Assembly: GCA_030037105.1 (NCBI GenBank)
Contig: JASHRY010000414.1
Span: 1 to 19,654, forward strand
Length of the DNA stretch: 19,654 nt
DNA from: Xanthobacteraceae bacterium
GTDB taxonomy: Bacteria; Pseudomonadota; Alphaproteobacteria; Rhizobiales; Xanthobacteraceae
Direction: 5' to 3'
Part shown: piece by piece, positions 8,653 through 16,115 of the stretch
Numbering within the stretch: the stretch's first letter is position 1
Layout: every line of letters begins with the position of its first letter
The notes under the pieces: model-generated
The model's input: only the letters and a program-made list of their open reading frames with translations
Databases searched by the model: none
What the model was told of the DNA's origin: nothing
Made by a program: the position numbers and the translations under genes

Positions 8653-9105
8653 TCAGCCTGCCGCCGGAGAAACATTGGCGAAGCAGCGCATGCCCGTATC
8701 CACGATCTTCTGACCGTCCGAAACGAAGCGCCGACCGTCTTCGCCGAACATGCTCAGCAGTTCATTCAACCATTCCTGGTAGGTGGATAGCGCGTCGGGG
8801 ACCGAACGGGCGTTCGTCAGCTTGTTCGGCAGCTTGAAGGCGAGCTCCGCTTCGGAAGCGGCACGCGTCAACCAGTCCCGACCGATATCCTGAAACGTCT
8901 CGAACAATTCTTTTTGCAGGCGCAGACCGGCCTTGACGCTGCTTACTCCCATATCGGCGAACTGCGCGCCGGTTGCAGCGGCGGCCGCCGATCTTTCGCT
9001 GCGAACCTGCTCGGAACGCGTGCTATCGCCGCGTTCGGAACGTGAACTCTCGCTGCGCGGAATCTCGGAGCGCTGGCTTTCGGTGCGTGGATGGTCTTGA
9101 GGCAT
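8653..9105 (-). CDS. Phasin family protein with a Ser/Arg/Glu-repeat head
   Basis: The 150-residue protein looks like a small phasin, a protein that coats polyhydroxyalkanoate granules in the cytoplasm. Residues about 45-145 form a helical, amphipathic stretch (SSVKAGLRLQKELFETFQDI, then the YQEWLNELLSMFGEDGRRFV region) with the phasin pattern of alternating Leu/Phe. Residues 7-39 are a low-complexity run of R-S-E units, such as PRSESSRSERGDSTRSEQVR, which is not part of the usual phasin fold and is probably disordered. AGGAG stands about 10 nt before the ATG at 9105. A good promoter lies upstream at 9190-9219. No PHA synthase or depolymerase gene is nearby, so the PHA link is from the family only. 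Confidence 0.78.
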   Translation of the reverse strand: MPQDHPRTESQRSEIPRSESSRSERGDSTRSEQVRSERSAAAAATGAQFADMGVSSVKAGLRLQKELFETFQDIGRDWLTRAASEAELAFKLPNKLTNARSVPDALSTYQEWLNELLSMFGEDGRRFVSDGQKIVDTGMRCFANVSPAAG

Positions 9106-9189
9106 GACGGGTGGCTCCTATTGCTTCGTGGTTTGGCAACGCGCCCCTCTCGCGGCTCGTGTTGCCGACCGCGCTCACCCTCAATTGAA

Positions 9190-9219
9190 ATTATATAGCT
9201 TCGCACCAATGGCGGTGAA
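9190..9219 (-). promoter_or_regulatory. Sigma70-type promoter of the phasin gene
   Basis: On the minus strand a perfect TATAAT (9195-9190) is preceded by TTCACC (9219-9214) with an 18-nt spacer. Transcription would start about 75-80 nt upstream of the phasin ATG. The -10 box stands out in GC-rich surroundings. Confidence 0.6.
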
Positions 9220-9231
9220 GGGGGTGCCCGT

Positions 9232-9258
9232 GCGCGGTTCGGAACAGCGGAACCGCGC
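9232..9258. repeat. Perfect 9-bp inverted repeat in the phasin/exporter spacer
   Basis: GCGCGGTTC (9232-9240) and GAACCGCGC (9250-9258) are exact inverted copies around the 9-nt centre GGAACAGCG. The symmetry and spacing fit a dimeric regulator's operator. It lies upstream of the phasin promoter and overlaps the EcfG-like motif that points at the MFS gene. Confidence 0.5.
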
Positions 9259-9265
9259 GGACGTT
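9241..9265 (+). promoter_or_regulatory. Candidate EcfG-type general stress promoter facing the MFS exporter
   Basis: GGAAC (9241-9245) and CGTT (9262-9265) are separated by 16 nt, matching the published alphaproteobacterial EcfG/SigT consensus GGAAC-N16/17-CGTT exactly. It points to the exporter at 9436, about 170 nt away, a long leader. The -35 element sits in the centre of the inverted repeat. A nine-base match can arise by chance in DNA of this composition. Confidence 0.4.
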
Positions 9266-9435
9266 TTCGCTCTCATAGGCGCGAATTGGGAGCGATGCGC
9301 TGCACCGACCGCCGCACATGCGGCGGCGGCGGGGTGTCTGCTGCGTTCGACGAGATTGCAACCGCGGCCCTCTCTTGCCATGACAGCATCCGCCAAGAAA
9401 ACACACCAAGACATTTCCCGCCAAAGTTTTGCGAC

Positions 9436-10977
9436 ATGTCCCATTCGCGGACCGAAGACCTGCCCGGCGGCGCGGCCGAAGCGCCGGCGGTCACGATGAC
9501 CGGCGACATGAGCAAGCCGGCGACGCCGGGAGCGCTATTTCTCACGGTCTTCCCCTCGATCATGCTGCCGATGTTCCTGGCGGTCGCGGACCAGACCATC
9601 GTCGCTACAGCGCTTCCGGCCATCGCCTCCAGTCTCGGAGACGTCGAGCGGGTATCCTGGGTGGTGGTGTCGTATCTGATCGCCAACACGATCGCGGCGC
9701 CGGTCTATGGAAGGCTCGGCGATTCGTTCGGCCGCCGCCGCATGATGCTCGCGGCGCTGGCGCTGTTCATGGTCGGTTCGGTGCTGTGCGCACTCGCGCC
9801 CAATATCGAATACCTCACGGCGACGCGCGTGCTGCAGGGATTGGGCGGCGGCGGACTCATGGCGTTGTCGCAAGCGTTGGTCGGCGAGACCATTCCGCCG
9901 CGCCAGCGCGGCCGCTATCAAGGCTATCTCGCCGGCGTCTCGGTCAGCTCGAGCACGTTCGGCCCCGTCGCCGGCGGCTATCTCACCGAGGCCTTCGGTT
10001 GGCAGTCGATCTTCCTCGTCAATGTGCCGTTAGGCCTTGCCGCGGTCGCGCTCGTGCTGCGCCTGCCGGTGCGGCCGGGCGATCGCCGGCGGACCACCTT
10101 CGATATACCCGGCCTGGTGCTGTTCACGATGTTCGTGAGCCCGGTCATCCTGGCTCTGGAGCAGGTCCAGCGCATGGACGTCCGCATTCTGCCGATGATC
10201 GTTGGATTGTTGGCGTTCGGGGCCGCGGCGGTGTTTCTGCTGGCCTGGCAGGAAAGGCTCAGCACCTCGCCGCTCATACCGCCGGCCTTGTTCAAGGAGC
10301 CGTCGGTGTGGCGCAGCGACGGCTTGGCCGCCTGCCACGGCGCCGCGCTGGTGTCGCTCATCACCTTTCTGCCGATCTATCTGCGCGCGGTGCGTGGCAT
10401 CGCGCCGGCCGAGACCGGTCTGCTGCTGCTGCCGCTGACGTTCGGCGTCGGGCTCGGATCGTTGATCACCGGCCAGTTGGTAACCCGGACCGGACGCACC
10501 GCGGTATTCCCGTCCTACGGATTGATGGCGGCGACATTGGGCTTGCTGTTCCTCGCCTTCCGGGTGCCGCATCTGAGCCTGACGCAACTGCCGTGGGTCT
10601 TCGGCTGCACCACGCTGTTCATGGGCACGGTGATGGGCGTGGTCCAGGTCACCGTGCAGGCCGTTGCCGGGCAGCGGATGCTTGGCGCCGGCGCGGCCAT
10701 GGTGCAGTTCTCCCGCTCGGTCGGCGCCGCCTTCGGTACGGCCGCAGTCGCCGCCGTCCTGTTTTCAGTTCTCGCCGCGACCGACAGGGAGACCGCAAGC
10801 CTGTTCGGGACCATCATTGACCGCGGGCCGGGCACCATTGCGACGCTCGAGCCGGCGCGGCAGGTCGTGATTCAAGCCGAGATCGGCGAGGCCTTCCGCG
10901 CCGCCTTCGTCACCATCGCGGCGTTCACCGGCATCGGCTCGTGGCTCGCCTGGTCGATTCCTTTGCGTCGGGTGTAG
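9436..10977 (+). CDS. DHA2-family MFS exporter, stand-alone
   Basis: This 513-residue inner-membrane protein is a second 14-helix MFS drug/proton antiporter. Helix 1 reads FLAVADQTIVATALPAI, motif A is GRLGDSFGRRRMM, and motif C is within SSSTFGPVAGGY followed by WQSIFLVNVPLG. The last helix ends just before the C-terminus. ATG 9436 (MSHSRTEDL) is chosen because residues before it look non-native; ATG 9496 or 9508 are equally possible because none has a clear Shine-Dalgarno. No adaptor of the HlyD type is beside it, unlike the pump at 4962-7687, so it probably exports into the periplasm alone. It is divergent from the phasin. Substrate is unknown. Confidence 0.88.
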   Translation: MSHSRTEDLPGGAAEAPAVTMTGDMSKPATPGALFLTVFPSIMLPMFLAVADQTIVATALPAIASSLGDVERVSWVVVSYLIANTIAAPVYGRLGDSFGRRRMMLAALALFMVGSVLCALAPNIEYLTATRVLQGLGGGGLMALSQALVGETIPPRQRGRYQGYLAGVSVSSSTFGPVAGGYLTEAFGWQSIFLVNVPLGLAAVALVLRLPVRPGDRRRTTFDIPGLVLFTMFVSPVILALEQVQRMDVRILPMIVGLLAFGAAAVFLLAWQERLSTSPLIPPALFKEPSVWRSDGLAACHGAALVSLITFLPIYLRAVRGIAPAETGLLLLPLTFGVGLGSLITGQLVTRTGRTAVFPSYGLMAATLGLLFLAFRVPHLSLTQLPWVFGCTTLFMGTVMGVVQVTVQAVAGQRMLGAGAAMVQFSRSVGAAFGTAAVAAVLFSVLAATDRETASLFGTIIDRGPGTIATLEPARQVVIQAEIGEAFRAAFVTIAAFTGIGSWLAWSIPLRRV

Positions 10978-11149
10978 CGGACGCATCAGGAATGACTCGA
11001 TCTCGCCTCGTCATTGCGCCGGCGTGCTCGAAGTCGCACCGGACTTATCCTTGGTCTTTCCGCGTTGCGTGACCGGGGTCGGCCATATAGGCTTTTGGGT
11101 CGCCGCGCCTCCGTGAAGACGGCGGCGCGGGATCAATGGGGAGAGTCAC

Positions 11150-11956
11150 ATGCCGAAGGTCAAGGCGAACGGCATCACCATCAATTACGAGCGGCAAGGG
11201 ACGGGCGAGCCGCTTGTCCTCATCCCCTTTCTCGCCGCCGACAATGCCTGCTACGCCTTCCAAGTCGCGGATTATGCCAAGCACTATACCTGCATTTCCG
11301 TCGACCCGCGCGGCGCCGGCGAGACCGACAAGCCGGCCGGCACCTATTCGATGGAATTGTTCGCTGACGACATCGTCGCCCTCATGCAGGCGATCGGCGT
11401 CGAGCGGGCGCATGTCAGCGGCCTGTCGCTCGGCGCCGCGACCGGACTGTGGCTCGCCGGCAAATATCCGCAGCGAGTCAAATCGCTGTCGCTGCATAGC
11501 TGCTGGCACAAGACCGATCCGTTCCTCAAGGTCGTGGTCCAGGGCTGGCAAAGCATTGCCAAGGGCCTCGGCAATGTCACGGAGATGGTGATCCAGGGCA
11601 TCTTTCCCTGGTGCTTCACGCCCGAGCTCTACGCCGCCAAGCCGGACTACATCGATCAACTCGCGGCCTTCGTGCGCGGCCGGCCGCAGCAGCCGCTCGA
11701 CGCCTTCATGCGCCAATCGAACGCGGTGATCGCCCATGACGCCGCCTCCCAGCTCGCCCACATCAAGGCGCCGACCCAGATCACCGTCGGCCGCCACGAC
11801 CTCGTCTGCTCGACCCGCTTCGCCGACGTGCTGAAGAGCAGCATCAAGGGGAGCGAACTCGTGGTATTCGAAACCTGCTCGCACGCTCCGATCTACGAAA
11901 GCGTGAGCGAGTTCAACGAGAAGACCCTGAGCTTCCTAAAGCGTCACACAGGTTAG
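11150..11956 (+). CDS. Alpha/beta hydrolase
   Basis: The 268-residue cytoplasmic protein has the alpha/beta-hydrolase fold with nucleophile S93 in GLSLGAA, acid D217 in TVGRHDLVC and H245 in TCSHAPIYE. The VDPRGAGETDKP segment (51-62) is the usual loop after strand 4. The oxyanion HG motif after strand 3 is replaced by IPFLAADN (25-32), which is unusual. The cap region (about 120-195) is helical. It resembles 3-oxoadipate enol-lactonase-like hydrolases at the level of the superfamily, but no substrate can be inferred. GGGGAG lies about 6-8 nt before the ATG. It is convergent with the hydrolase at 11977, with only 20 nt between stops, and has no partner upstream on its strand. Confidence 0.85.
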   Translation: MPKVKANGITINYERQGTGEPLVLIPFLAADNACYAFQVADYAKHYTCISVDPRGAGETDKPAGTYSMELFADDIVALMQAIGVERAHVSGLSLGAATGLWLAGKYPQRVKSLSLHSCWHKTDPFLKVVVQGWQSIAKGLGNVTEMVIQGIFPWCFTPELYAAKPDYIDQLAAFVRGRPQQPLDAFMRQSNAVIAHDAASQLAHIKAPTQITVGRHDLVCSTRFADVLKSSIKGSELVVFETCSHAPIYESVSEFNEKTLSFLKRHTG

Positions 11957-11976
11957 AGCCTGCCGTTCTTGCGTGC

Positions 11977-12837
11977 TCACGCCGACGGCCGGTGTGCAAG
12001 CCAGCGCCCCGCTTCGGCGGCGGCGAACAGCTCGGCGAGCGCGGCGTTGACGATGGCCGGTTCCTCGCTGGTGATGGTGTGACCGGAGCGCGGAACGACG
12101 AGCAGCGCCGCGGTGGGCGCCATGCGTTTGAGAAAAAGGCTGCCGTCGAGACAGCTCTCGTCCTCGTCGCCGACGATGATGAGGAGCGGCACCGAGAACC
12201 GCTTCAAATCGGCTTCCAGGTCCCATAGCGTCGGGCGGCGGGCCTGCACCATGGTCATGGTCAGCGCGTGGCCGAGCGCCGAATGCTCGGCGAGCATGCG
12301 CGCGAAGGCGGCGTAGCCGCGCGGATCCTTGTGCTTGTGCGCCTGGCGCGTCGGGCCGTCGGCATAGATCGCGGCCGCTTCGGCGATGCCTTTTTCGCTG
12401 AACATCCTTCCGGTCTCCGCCGCGACTTGGCGCATTGCCGCGCGCGCCGCCGGATCGGCCGCGGAGCCCCAGCCGCAGCCGGCCGCGGTCACCGAGATGC
12501 AACGCTGCGGATGACGGATGCCGACATTGAGAGCGGTGTAGGCGCCCATCGAATGGCCGACCACGTGCGCCTTGTCGATGCCGAGCGCATCCATCAAGGC
12601 GATGACGTCGTCGCGCAGGCGATCCTGCCCATAGCGCGCCGGATCGCTCGGCACGTCGGAGGGCGGATAACCGCGCTGGCTAAAGGTGACGCAGCGATGC
12701 AAGCGCGCGAAATAGCGCATCTGCGGTTCCCAGGTGCGATAATCACCGGCGAACTCGTGGACGAAGACCACGGGCGTTCCCGCGCCGGCCTCTTCATAAT
12801 AGAGCCTGGTCCCGTCGCTGCTGGCGATCATCGGCAT
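11977..12837 (-). CDS. Alpha/beta hydrolase, downstream partner of the Ntn-hydrolase
   Basis: From ATG 12837 (MPMIASSDGTRLYY) the protein is 286 residues. The triad is visible: S96 in VVGHSMGAY, D226 in VGDEDES and H253 in PRSGHTI; the oxyanion segment is FVHEFAG (25-31). QRGYPPSDVP follows strand 4 in place of the common RGxGxS form. GAGG stands about 9 nt before the start. The Ntn-hydrolase gene ends 31 nt upstream on the same strand, so the two probably form an operon. An in-frame start at 12945 would overlap that gene and is rejected. Substrate is unknown; an ester or lactone is likely from the superfamily. Confidence 0.85.
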   Translation of the reverse strand: MPMIASSDGTRLYYEEAGAGTPVVFVHEFAGDYRTWEPQMRYFARLHRCVTFSQRGYPPSDVPSDPARYGQDRLRDDVIALMDALGIDKAHVVGHSMGAYTALNVGIRHPQRCISVTAAGCGWGSAADPAARAAMRQVAAETGRMFSEKGIAEAAAIYADGPTRQAHKHKDPRGYAAFARMLAEHSALGHALTMTMVQARRPTLWDLEADLKRFSVPLLIIVGDEDESCLDGSLFLKRMAPTAALLVVPRSGHTITSEEPAIVNAALAELFAAAEAGRWLAHRPSA

Positions 12838-12868
12838 CGTCGGCGCCTCGCATCTGTCCTTCAAAACA

Positions 12869-13939
12869 TTACGCCGCCTGCAGCATGGTTTCGATCTCAC
12901 ACAATTGAGTCGCCGGCTCCGGCAGGGCGGCGCCGGCCAGATCATATCCGGCGGCGCGCAGAATCCCGCGGGCCGGACTCATTGCCACCGCGAGCCGTGT
13001 ATAACGATTGAGGACTGGCTCCCGCAGCCAGTCGAAGCTTCTATCGGAGAGCGAGCCGCTCCACCCCGCCAGCGCCGCGCGGCGCGCGCGGCTTTGATTG
13101 GCCGCTTCCGCGAGCGAGCAGCTCAGGAATCGATCGGCCCCGATCCTGCCTTCCCAGCCGGGCCGCGCCGGCAGCCAATCATTGGCGGCGCCGGTTTCCT
13201 CCGTGCGGGTGAGACAGCCGGTTTCGGTCCGCTCGATTACGCAGCGTTCCCGCGTTGCGCAGCCGACAAGGATGTAGATCACCGGTCGCGCGACCGGCGT
13301 TTGCTCCAGCATCCGCCGTGCCGCATCATAGTTGTCGCACACCTCGAAGGTCCGGCGCAGCACCTGATCGGGCGGCAGAGAGCCGGCGCATGTCCATATG
13401 CTCAGTGCATTGGCTGCAAAATCATACGGGCGCAGCCAGTGATGCGAGGTGCGGCGGCGCATCGGCGCCTGGTTGACGCACGCCGCAAAGCGCCGCGGCG
13501 CCATGGCGGTGAGCACGCCGACATAGCCGGGCCAGGTGACGCTGAAGAAGTCACCGCACTCACCGCGCATCCGCACCACTTCCATGTAGCGCCCGAGACC
13601 GCGGAAGGGCCAATCAAGCGTTCGGATGAGCCAGGGCACACCATGCTGCTCGCCAGCCAGCGCCGTGCAGCCCCATTGATAGCAGGCGTTGAGCAGCCAC
13701 ACCCCGGAGCAGTCGAGCAGCGCCGCGATCTCCCTGATTTCCGACAAATAGGGCGAGCGCGCAAGCGAGCGGCGCGACAGCCAGTCGAGCGCCGGCACGA
13801 GCGGCCGCAGCGGGCGCGGAAGGAAGCCGAGGCAGGCGTCGCGCAGCGCGCGCGCCGTCTTAGCGCTGTGCCGCGCGTGAAAAAGCGCGCCGCCGGCACG
13901 GACGTCGACCACGGGCACGGGCGGAAGAAGTGCATTCAT
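12869..13939 (-). CDS. Ntn-hydrolase of the acid ceramidase/NAAA (choloylglycine hydrolase-like) type
   Basis: The 356-residue protein matches linear-amide hydrolases that use an N-terminal-type cysteine nucleophile. C91 in YQWGCTALAGEQ is the expected nucleophile, and R106 and D109 in IRTLDWPF sit 15 and 18 residues later, one residue closer than in human acid ceramidase. AARRMLEQTPVARPVIYIL (206-224) aligns with the region seen in NAAA. N253 in AANDW and R270 are candidates for the remaining active-site residues. In relatives, autocleavage before the Cys creates the active enzyme; whether that occurs here is inference. No clear signal peptide is seen. Substrates in the family are N-acyl amides such as ceramides, bile salts and penicillin V. 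The gene leads a probable operon with the hydrolase at 11977. Confidence 0.72.
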   Translation of the reverse strand: MNALLPPVPVVDVRAGGALFHARHSAKTARALRDACLGFLPRPLRPLVPALDWLSRRSLARSPYLSEIREIAALLDCSGVWLLNACYQWGCTALAGEQHGVPWLIRTLDWPFRGLGRYMEVVRMRGECGDFFSVTWPGYVGVLTAMAPRRFAACVNQAPMRRRTSHHWLRPYDFAANALSIWTCAGSLPPDQVLRRTFEVCDNYDAARRMLEQTPVARPVIYILVGCATRERCVIERTETGCLTRTEETGAANDWLPARPGWEGRIGADRFLSCSLAEAANQSRARRAALAGWSGSLSDRSFDWLREPVLNRYTRLAVAMSPARGILRAAGYDLAGAALPEPATQLCEIETMLQAA

Positions 13940-14103
13940 CGCAGACCTGCGACCTCGGCCGTCGGCTCATTGTCGATTGGCCGTTGGCGTCCATGTGCCC
14001 GGCGCGCCGTCGCGTCAAGTTCGAAGGCTGTCCCGGTCCCATGGCGATGGTGTAAGTGAGGAGCATCTGCCGCGGTTTTGCAGAACGATTCCGGACGAAC
14101 GTC

Positions 14104-15105
14104 ATGCGCATCGTAAAACTTGGCCGGACGGGTCCTGAAGTTGGAAGCTTGGGTCTCGGCTGCATGGGCATGTCGCCCGGCGTCTATGGACCTGCGGACG
14201 AAGCAGAAAGCATCGCCACCATCCGCGCCGCGGTGGAAGCCGGCGCCACGCTGATCGACACCGGCGATTTCTACGGCATGGGCCACAACGAGATGCTGAT
14301 CCGCCGAGCGCTCGACGGCGTGCCGCGCGCCGGCGTCGTCATTTCCGTGAAATTCGGCGGGATGCGCGACCCGGCCGGCGGATGGGGCGGCAACGACGGC
14401 CGGCCGCAGGCGGTCAAAAATTTCCTGGCCTACACGTTGCGGCGGCTGGGCACCGATTACGTCGACATCTATAGACCCGCGCGCGTCGATCCGGCGGTGC
14501 CGATCGAAGACACGGTCGGCGCCATCGCCGATATGATCCGCGCCGGCTACGTCCGCCATGTCGGCCTCTCCGAGGCCGGTGTCGAGACCATCCGCCGCGC
14601 TCATGCCGTGCATCCGATCGTTGATCTGCAAATCGAGTACTCGCTGATGAGCCGCGGCATCGAGGCCAGGATCTTGCCGACGACCCGCGAGCTCGGCATT
14701 GCCATCACCGCCTACGGCGTCCTGTCGCGGGGACTGTTGAGCGGACGAACACCGGCGCCTGACACGACAGGCGACATCCGCGTCATCCGCATGCCGCGTT
14801 TCAAGCCGGGCAACCTCGAACGAAATCTGAAACTCGTGGAAGCGCTGCGACGTGTCGGCGGCGAAAGAGGCGTGAGTCCTGCCCAGCTCGCCATCGCCTG
14901 GGTGCGCTCGCGCGGGGCCGACATCGTGCCGCTGATCGGCGCCCGGCGCCGCGATCAACTTAAGGAAGCGCTCGGCGCGCTCGAACTTGCCCTCGATCCG
15001 GCCGATCTCGCGCGCGTCGATGCGGCGGTACCGCCGCATCTCACCTCCGGCGAGCGCTATGATCCGGCGCAAATGGCGCATCTCGACAGCGAAACGCATC
15101 CGTGA
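14104..15105 (+). CDS. Aldo/keto reductase lacking the canonical catalytic His
   Basis: The 333-residue protein is a TIM-barrel NADP(H)-dependent oxidoreductase of the aldo/keto reductase superfamily, closest in style to the YakC/AKR13-like group. It opens with RTGPEVGSLGLGCMGMS (8-24). D52, Y57 and K83 of the catalytic tetrad are present in LIDTGDFYG and ISVKFGG. The His normally found in the Tyr-Gln-His-Arg stretch is replaced by A126 in DIYRPARVDP. The IEYSLMSRGIE and ITAYGVLSRGLLSG segments follow the family plan. The start at 14104 is preferred to 14056, which adds non-family residues; the ribosome site is weak. It diverges from the Ntn-hydrolase with a 164-nt gap. Substrate is unknown. 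Confidence 0.87.
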   Translation: MRIVKLGRTGPEVGSLGLGCMGMSPGVYGPADEAESIATIRAAVEAGATLIDTGDFYGMGHNEMLIRRALDGVPRAGVVISVKFGGMRDPAGGWGGNDGRPQAVKNFLAYTLRRLGTDYVDIYRPARVDPAVPIEDTVGAIADMIRAGYVRHVGLSEAGVETIRRAHAVHPIVDLQIEYSLMSRGIEARILPTTRELGIAITAYGVLSRGLLSGRTPAPDTTGDIRVIRMPRFKPGNLERNLKLVEALRRVGGERGVSPAQLAIAWVRSRGADIVPLIGARRRDQLKEALGALELALDPADLARVDAAVPPHLTSGERYDPAQMAHLDSETHP

Positions 15106-15147
15106 AGCGCGCCATACCGGATCCAGTCGGCATCGGACGGGCATTCT

Positions 15148-15242
15148 TGTGAGTGTCCATTCGGTCCCCCGCGAATCACTGTGTTTTGGCAACATCAGCT
15201 TTCCCGGTCTGGGCCGAATGGACAACCTCCTGAAAGCTCACA
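15148..15242. repeat. Long imperfect inverted repeat in the AKR-DUF2478 gap
   Basis: TGTCCATTCGGTCC (15154-15167) pairs with GGGCCGAATGGACA (15211-15224) over 14 bp with a single G-U. An outer TGTGAG/CTCACA pair (15148-15153 and 15237-15242) extends it past a 12-nt bulge. An inner TGTT/AACA hairpin (15182-15194) may sit in the loop. The gap holds no convincing gene. It could be an RNA structure, a terminator-like element, or a tiny mobile-element remnant with 14-bp ends, but no target duplication is seen. Confidence 0.5.
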
Positions 15243-15370
15243 GCTAGAGCGCCACCGTCACGCCGATCTCGACCCCCTGCCGCCGGTCGTGCCTGCGACC
15301 TTATCGCAACGTTGATTGAGCGTCGGAACAGAGTCATGCTTGGCGCACGGCTTGCAAGGGAACGATCGCG

Positions 15371-15931
15371 ATGACGCCAAGTGCTCAACGAGTTGCCGCA
15401 GTTACGGGAGGCGACGGCGCCGCCGTCCAGGCGTTGCTCGCGGCAACAATTGCCGAGTGGCGCACCGCAGGAGCAAAGATCGTCGGCGTGCTCGGCGAAC
15501 TGCACGGTCTGCCCGATCGCACATGCGGCGCGGGCTTTCTGCGTGACGTCGCCTTCGACAGACCCTATCCGATTTACTTGGCGACAGCGCCGAGCCGCAC
15601 GTCGTGCCACCTCGACGCCGCGGGCGTCGCCAAAGCCTGTGCGGCCATACTCGGCCAAATCCCCATGAGCGATCTCGTCGTCCTTAATAAATTCGGCAAA
15701 TTGGAGGCCATGGGCGAAGGGCTGGCGGCGGCCTTCGAACTTGCAATTGGCACCGGCAAGCCGGTGTTGACAACGGTGTCCGAGAAACACCGGGAGGCTT
15801 GGCGAACGTTTGCGCCTCAAGCAGTCTTTCTGGATGCCGACCGGACGGCGCTGCAGAATTGGTGGCTGGCGATGCGGACGCCTGTTCGGCGGCCTCTACG
15901 CGCAGGATATGTGCATCCGGTTCAGGGTTAG
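15371..15931 (+). CDS. DUF2478 protein (molybdate-locus associated)
   Basis: The 186-residue protein matches DUF2478: an N-terminal VAAVTGGDGAAVQALLAATI strand-helix unit, the segment RTSCHLDAAGVAKAC (about 76-90), and the signature LVVLNKFGKLEAMGEGL (about 102-118). The motif set is that of a nucleotide-binding-like alpha/beta fold, though no Walker A GKT/S is visible. DUF2478 genes are often found beside molybdenum transport or cofactor genes; none is within this window, so a link to molybdenum is only by family. Start ATG 15371 has AGGGA about 9 nt upstream. It is 184 nt before the DipZ gene on the same strand. Function is unproven. Confidence 0.78.
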   Translation: MTPSAQRVAAVTGGDGAAVQALLAATIAEWRTAGAKIVGVLGELHGLPDRTCGAGFLRDVAFDRPYPIYLATAPSRTSCHLDAAGVAKACAAILGQIPMSDLVVLNKFGKLEAMGEGLAAAFELAIGTGKPVLTTVSEKHREAWRTFAPQAVFLDADRTALQNWWLAMRTPVRRPLRAGYVHPVQG

Positions 15932-16115
15932 CAAAACTGCAGACCTTCGCTCCCGCGGCATCGGCGCAAGCAAACGCCGCCTGCGGTTGCGTCCTCTGCC
16001 CGACTTCACAGGAAATTAGGACTGCATCACATCGCCGTGTCGCGATCGTTATTCCCATGACAATACGGCGTCGCTCTCATATGCGGTGATCGGTCCGGCG
16101 ACGCGGGAGACCAAC

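Noticed and set aside
9429..10820. Large alternative frame within the MFS exporter
   Set aside because: The frame used here encodes all the MFS motifs; the other frame gives Arg/His-rich sequence with no membrane segments.
12905..14059. 384-codon plus-strand frame opposite the Ntn-hydrolase
   Set aside because: It has no recognisable domain and overlaps a minus-strand gene with active-site motifs, so it is a shadow.
13936..15225. 429-codon minus-strand frame opposite the aldo/keto reductase
   Set aside because: The plus strand encodes a full aldo/keto reductase; the minus frame is Arg/Asp/Ala-rich without motifs.
15176..15820. 214-codon minus-strand frame opposite DUF2478
   Set aside because: DUF2478 motifs on the plus strand are clear. 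The minus product has no recognised domain.
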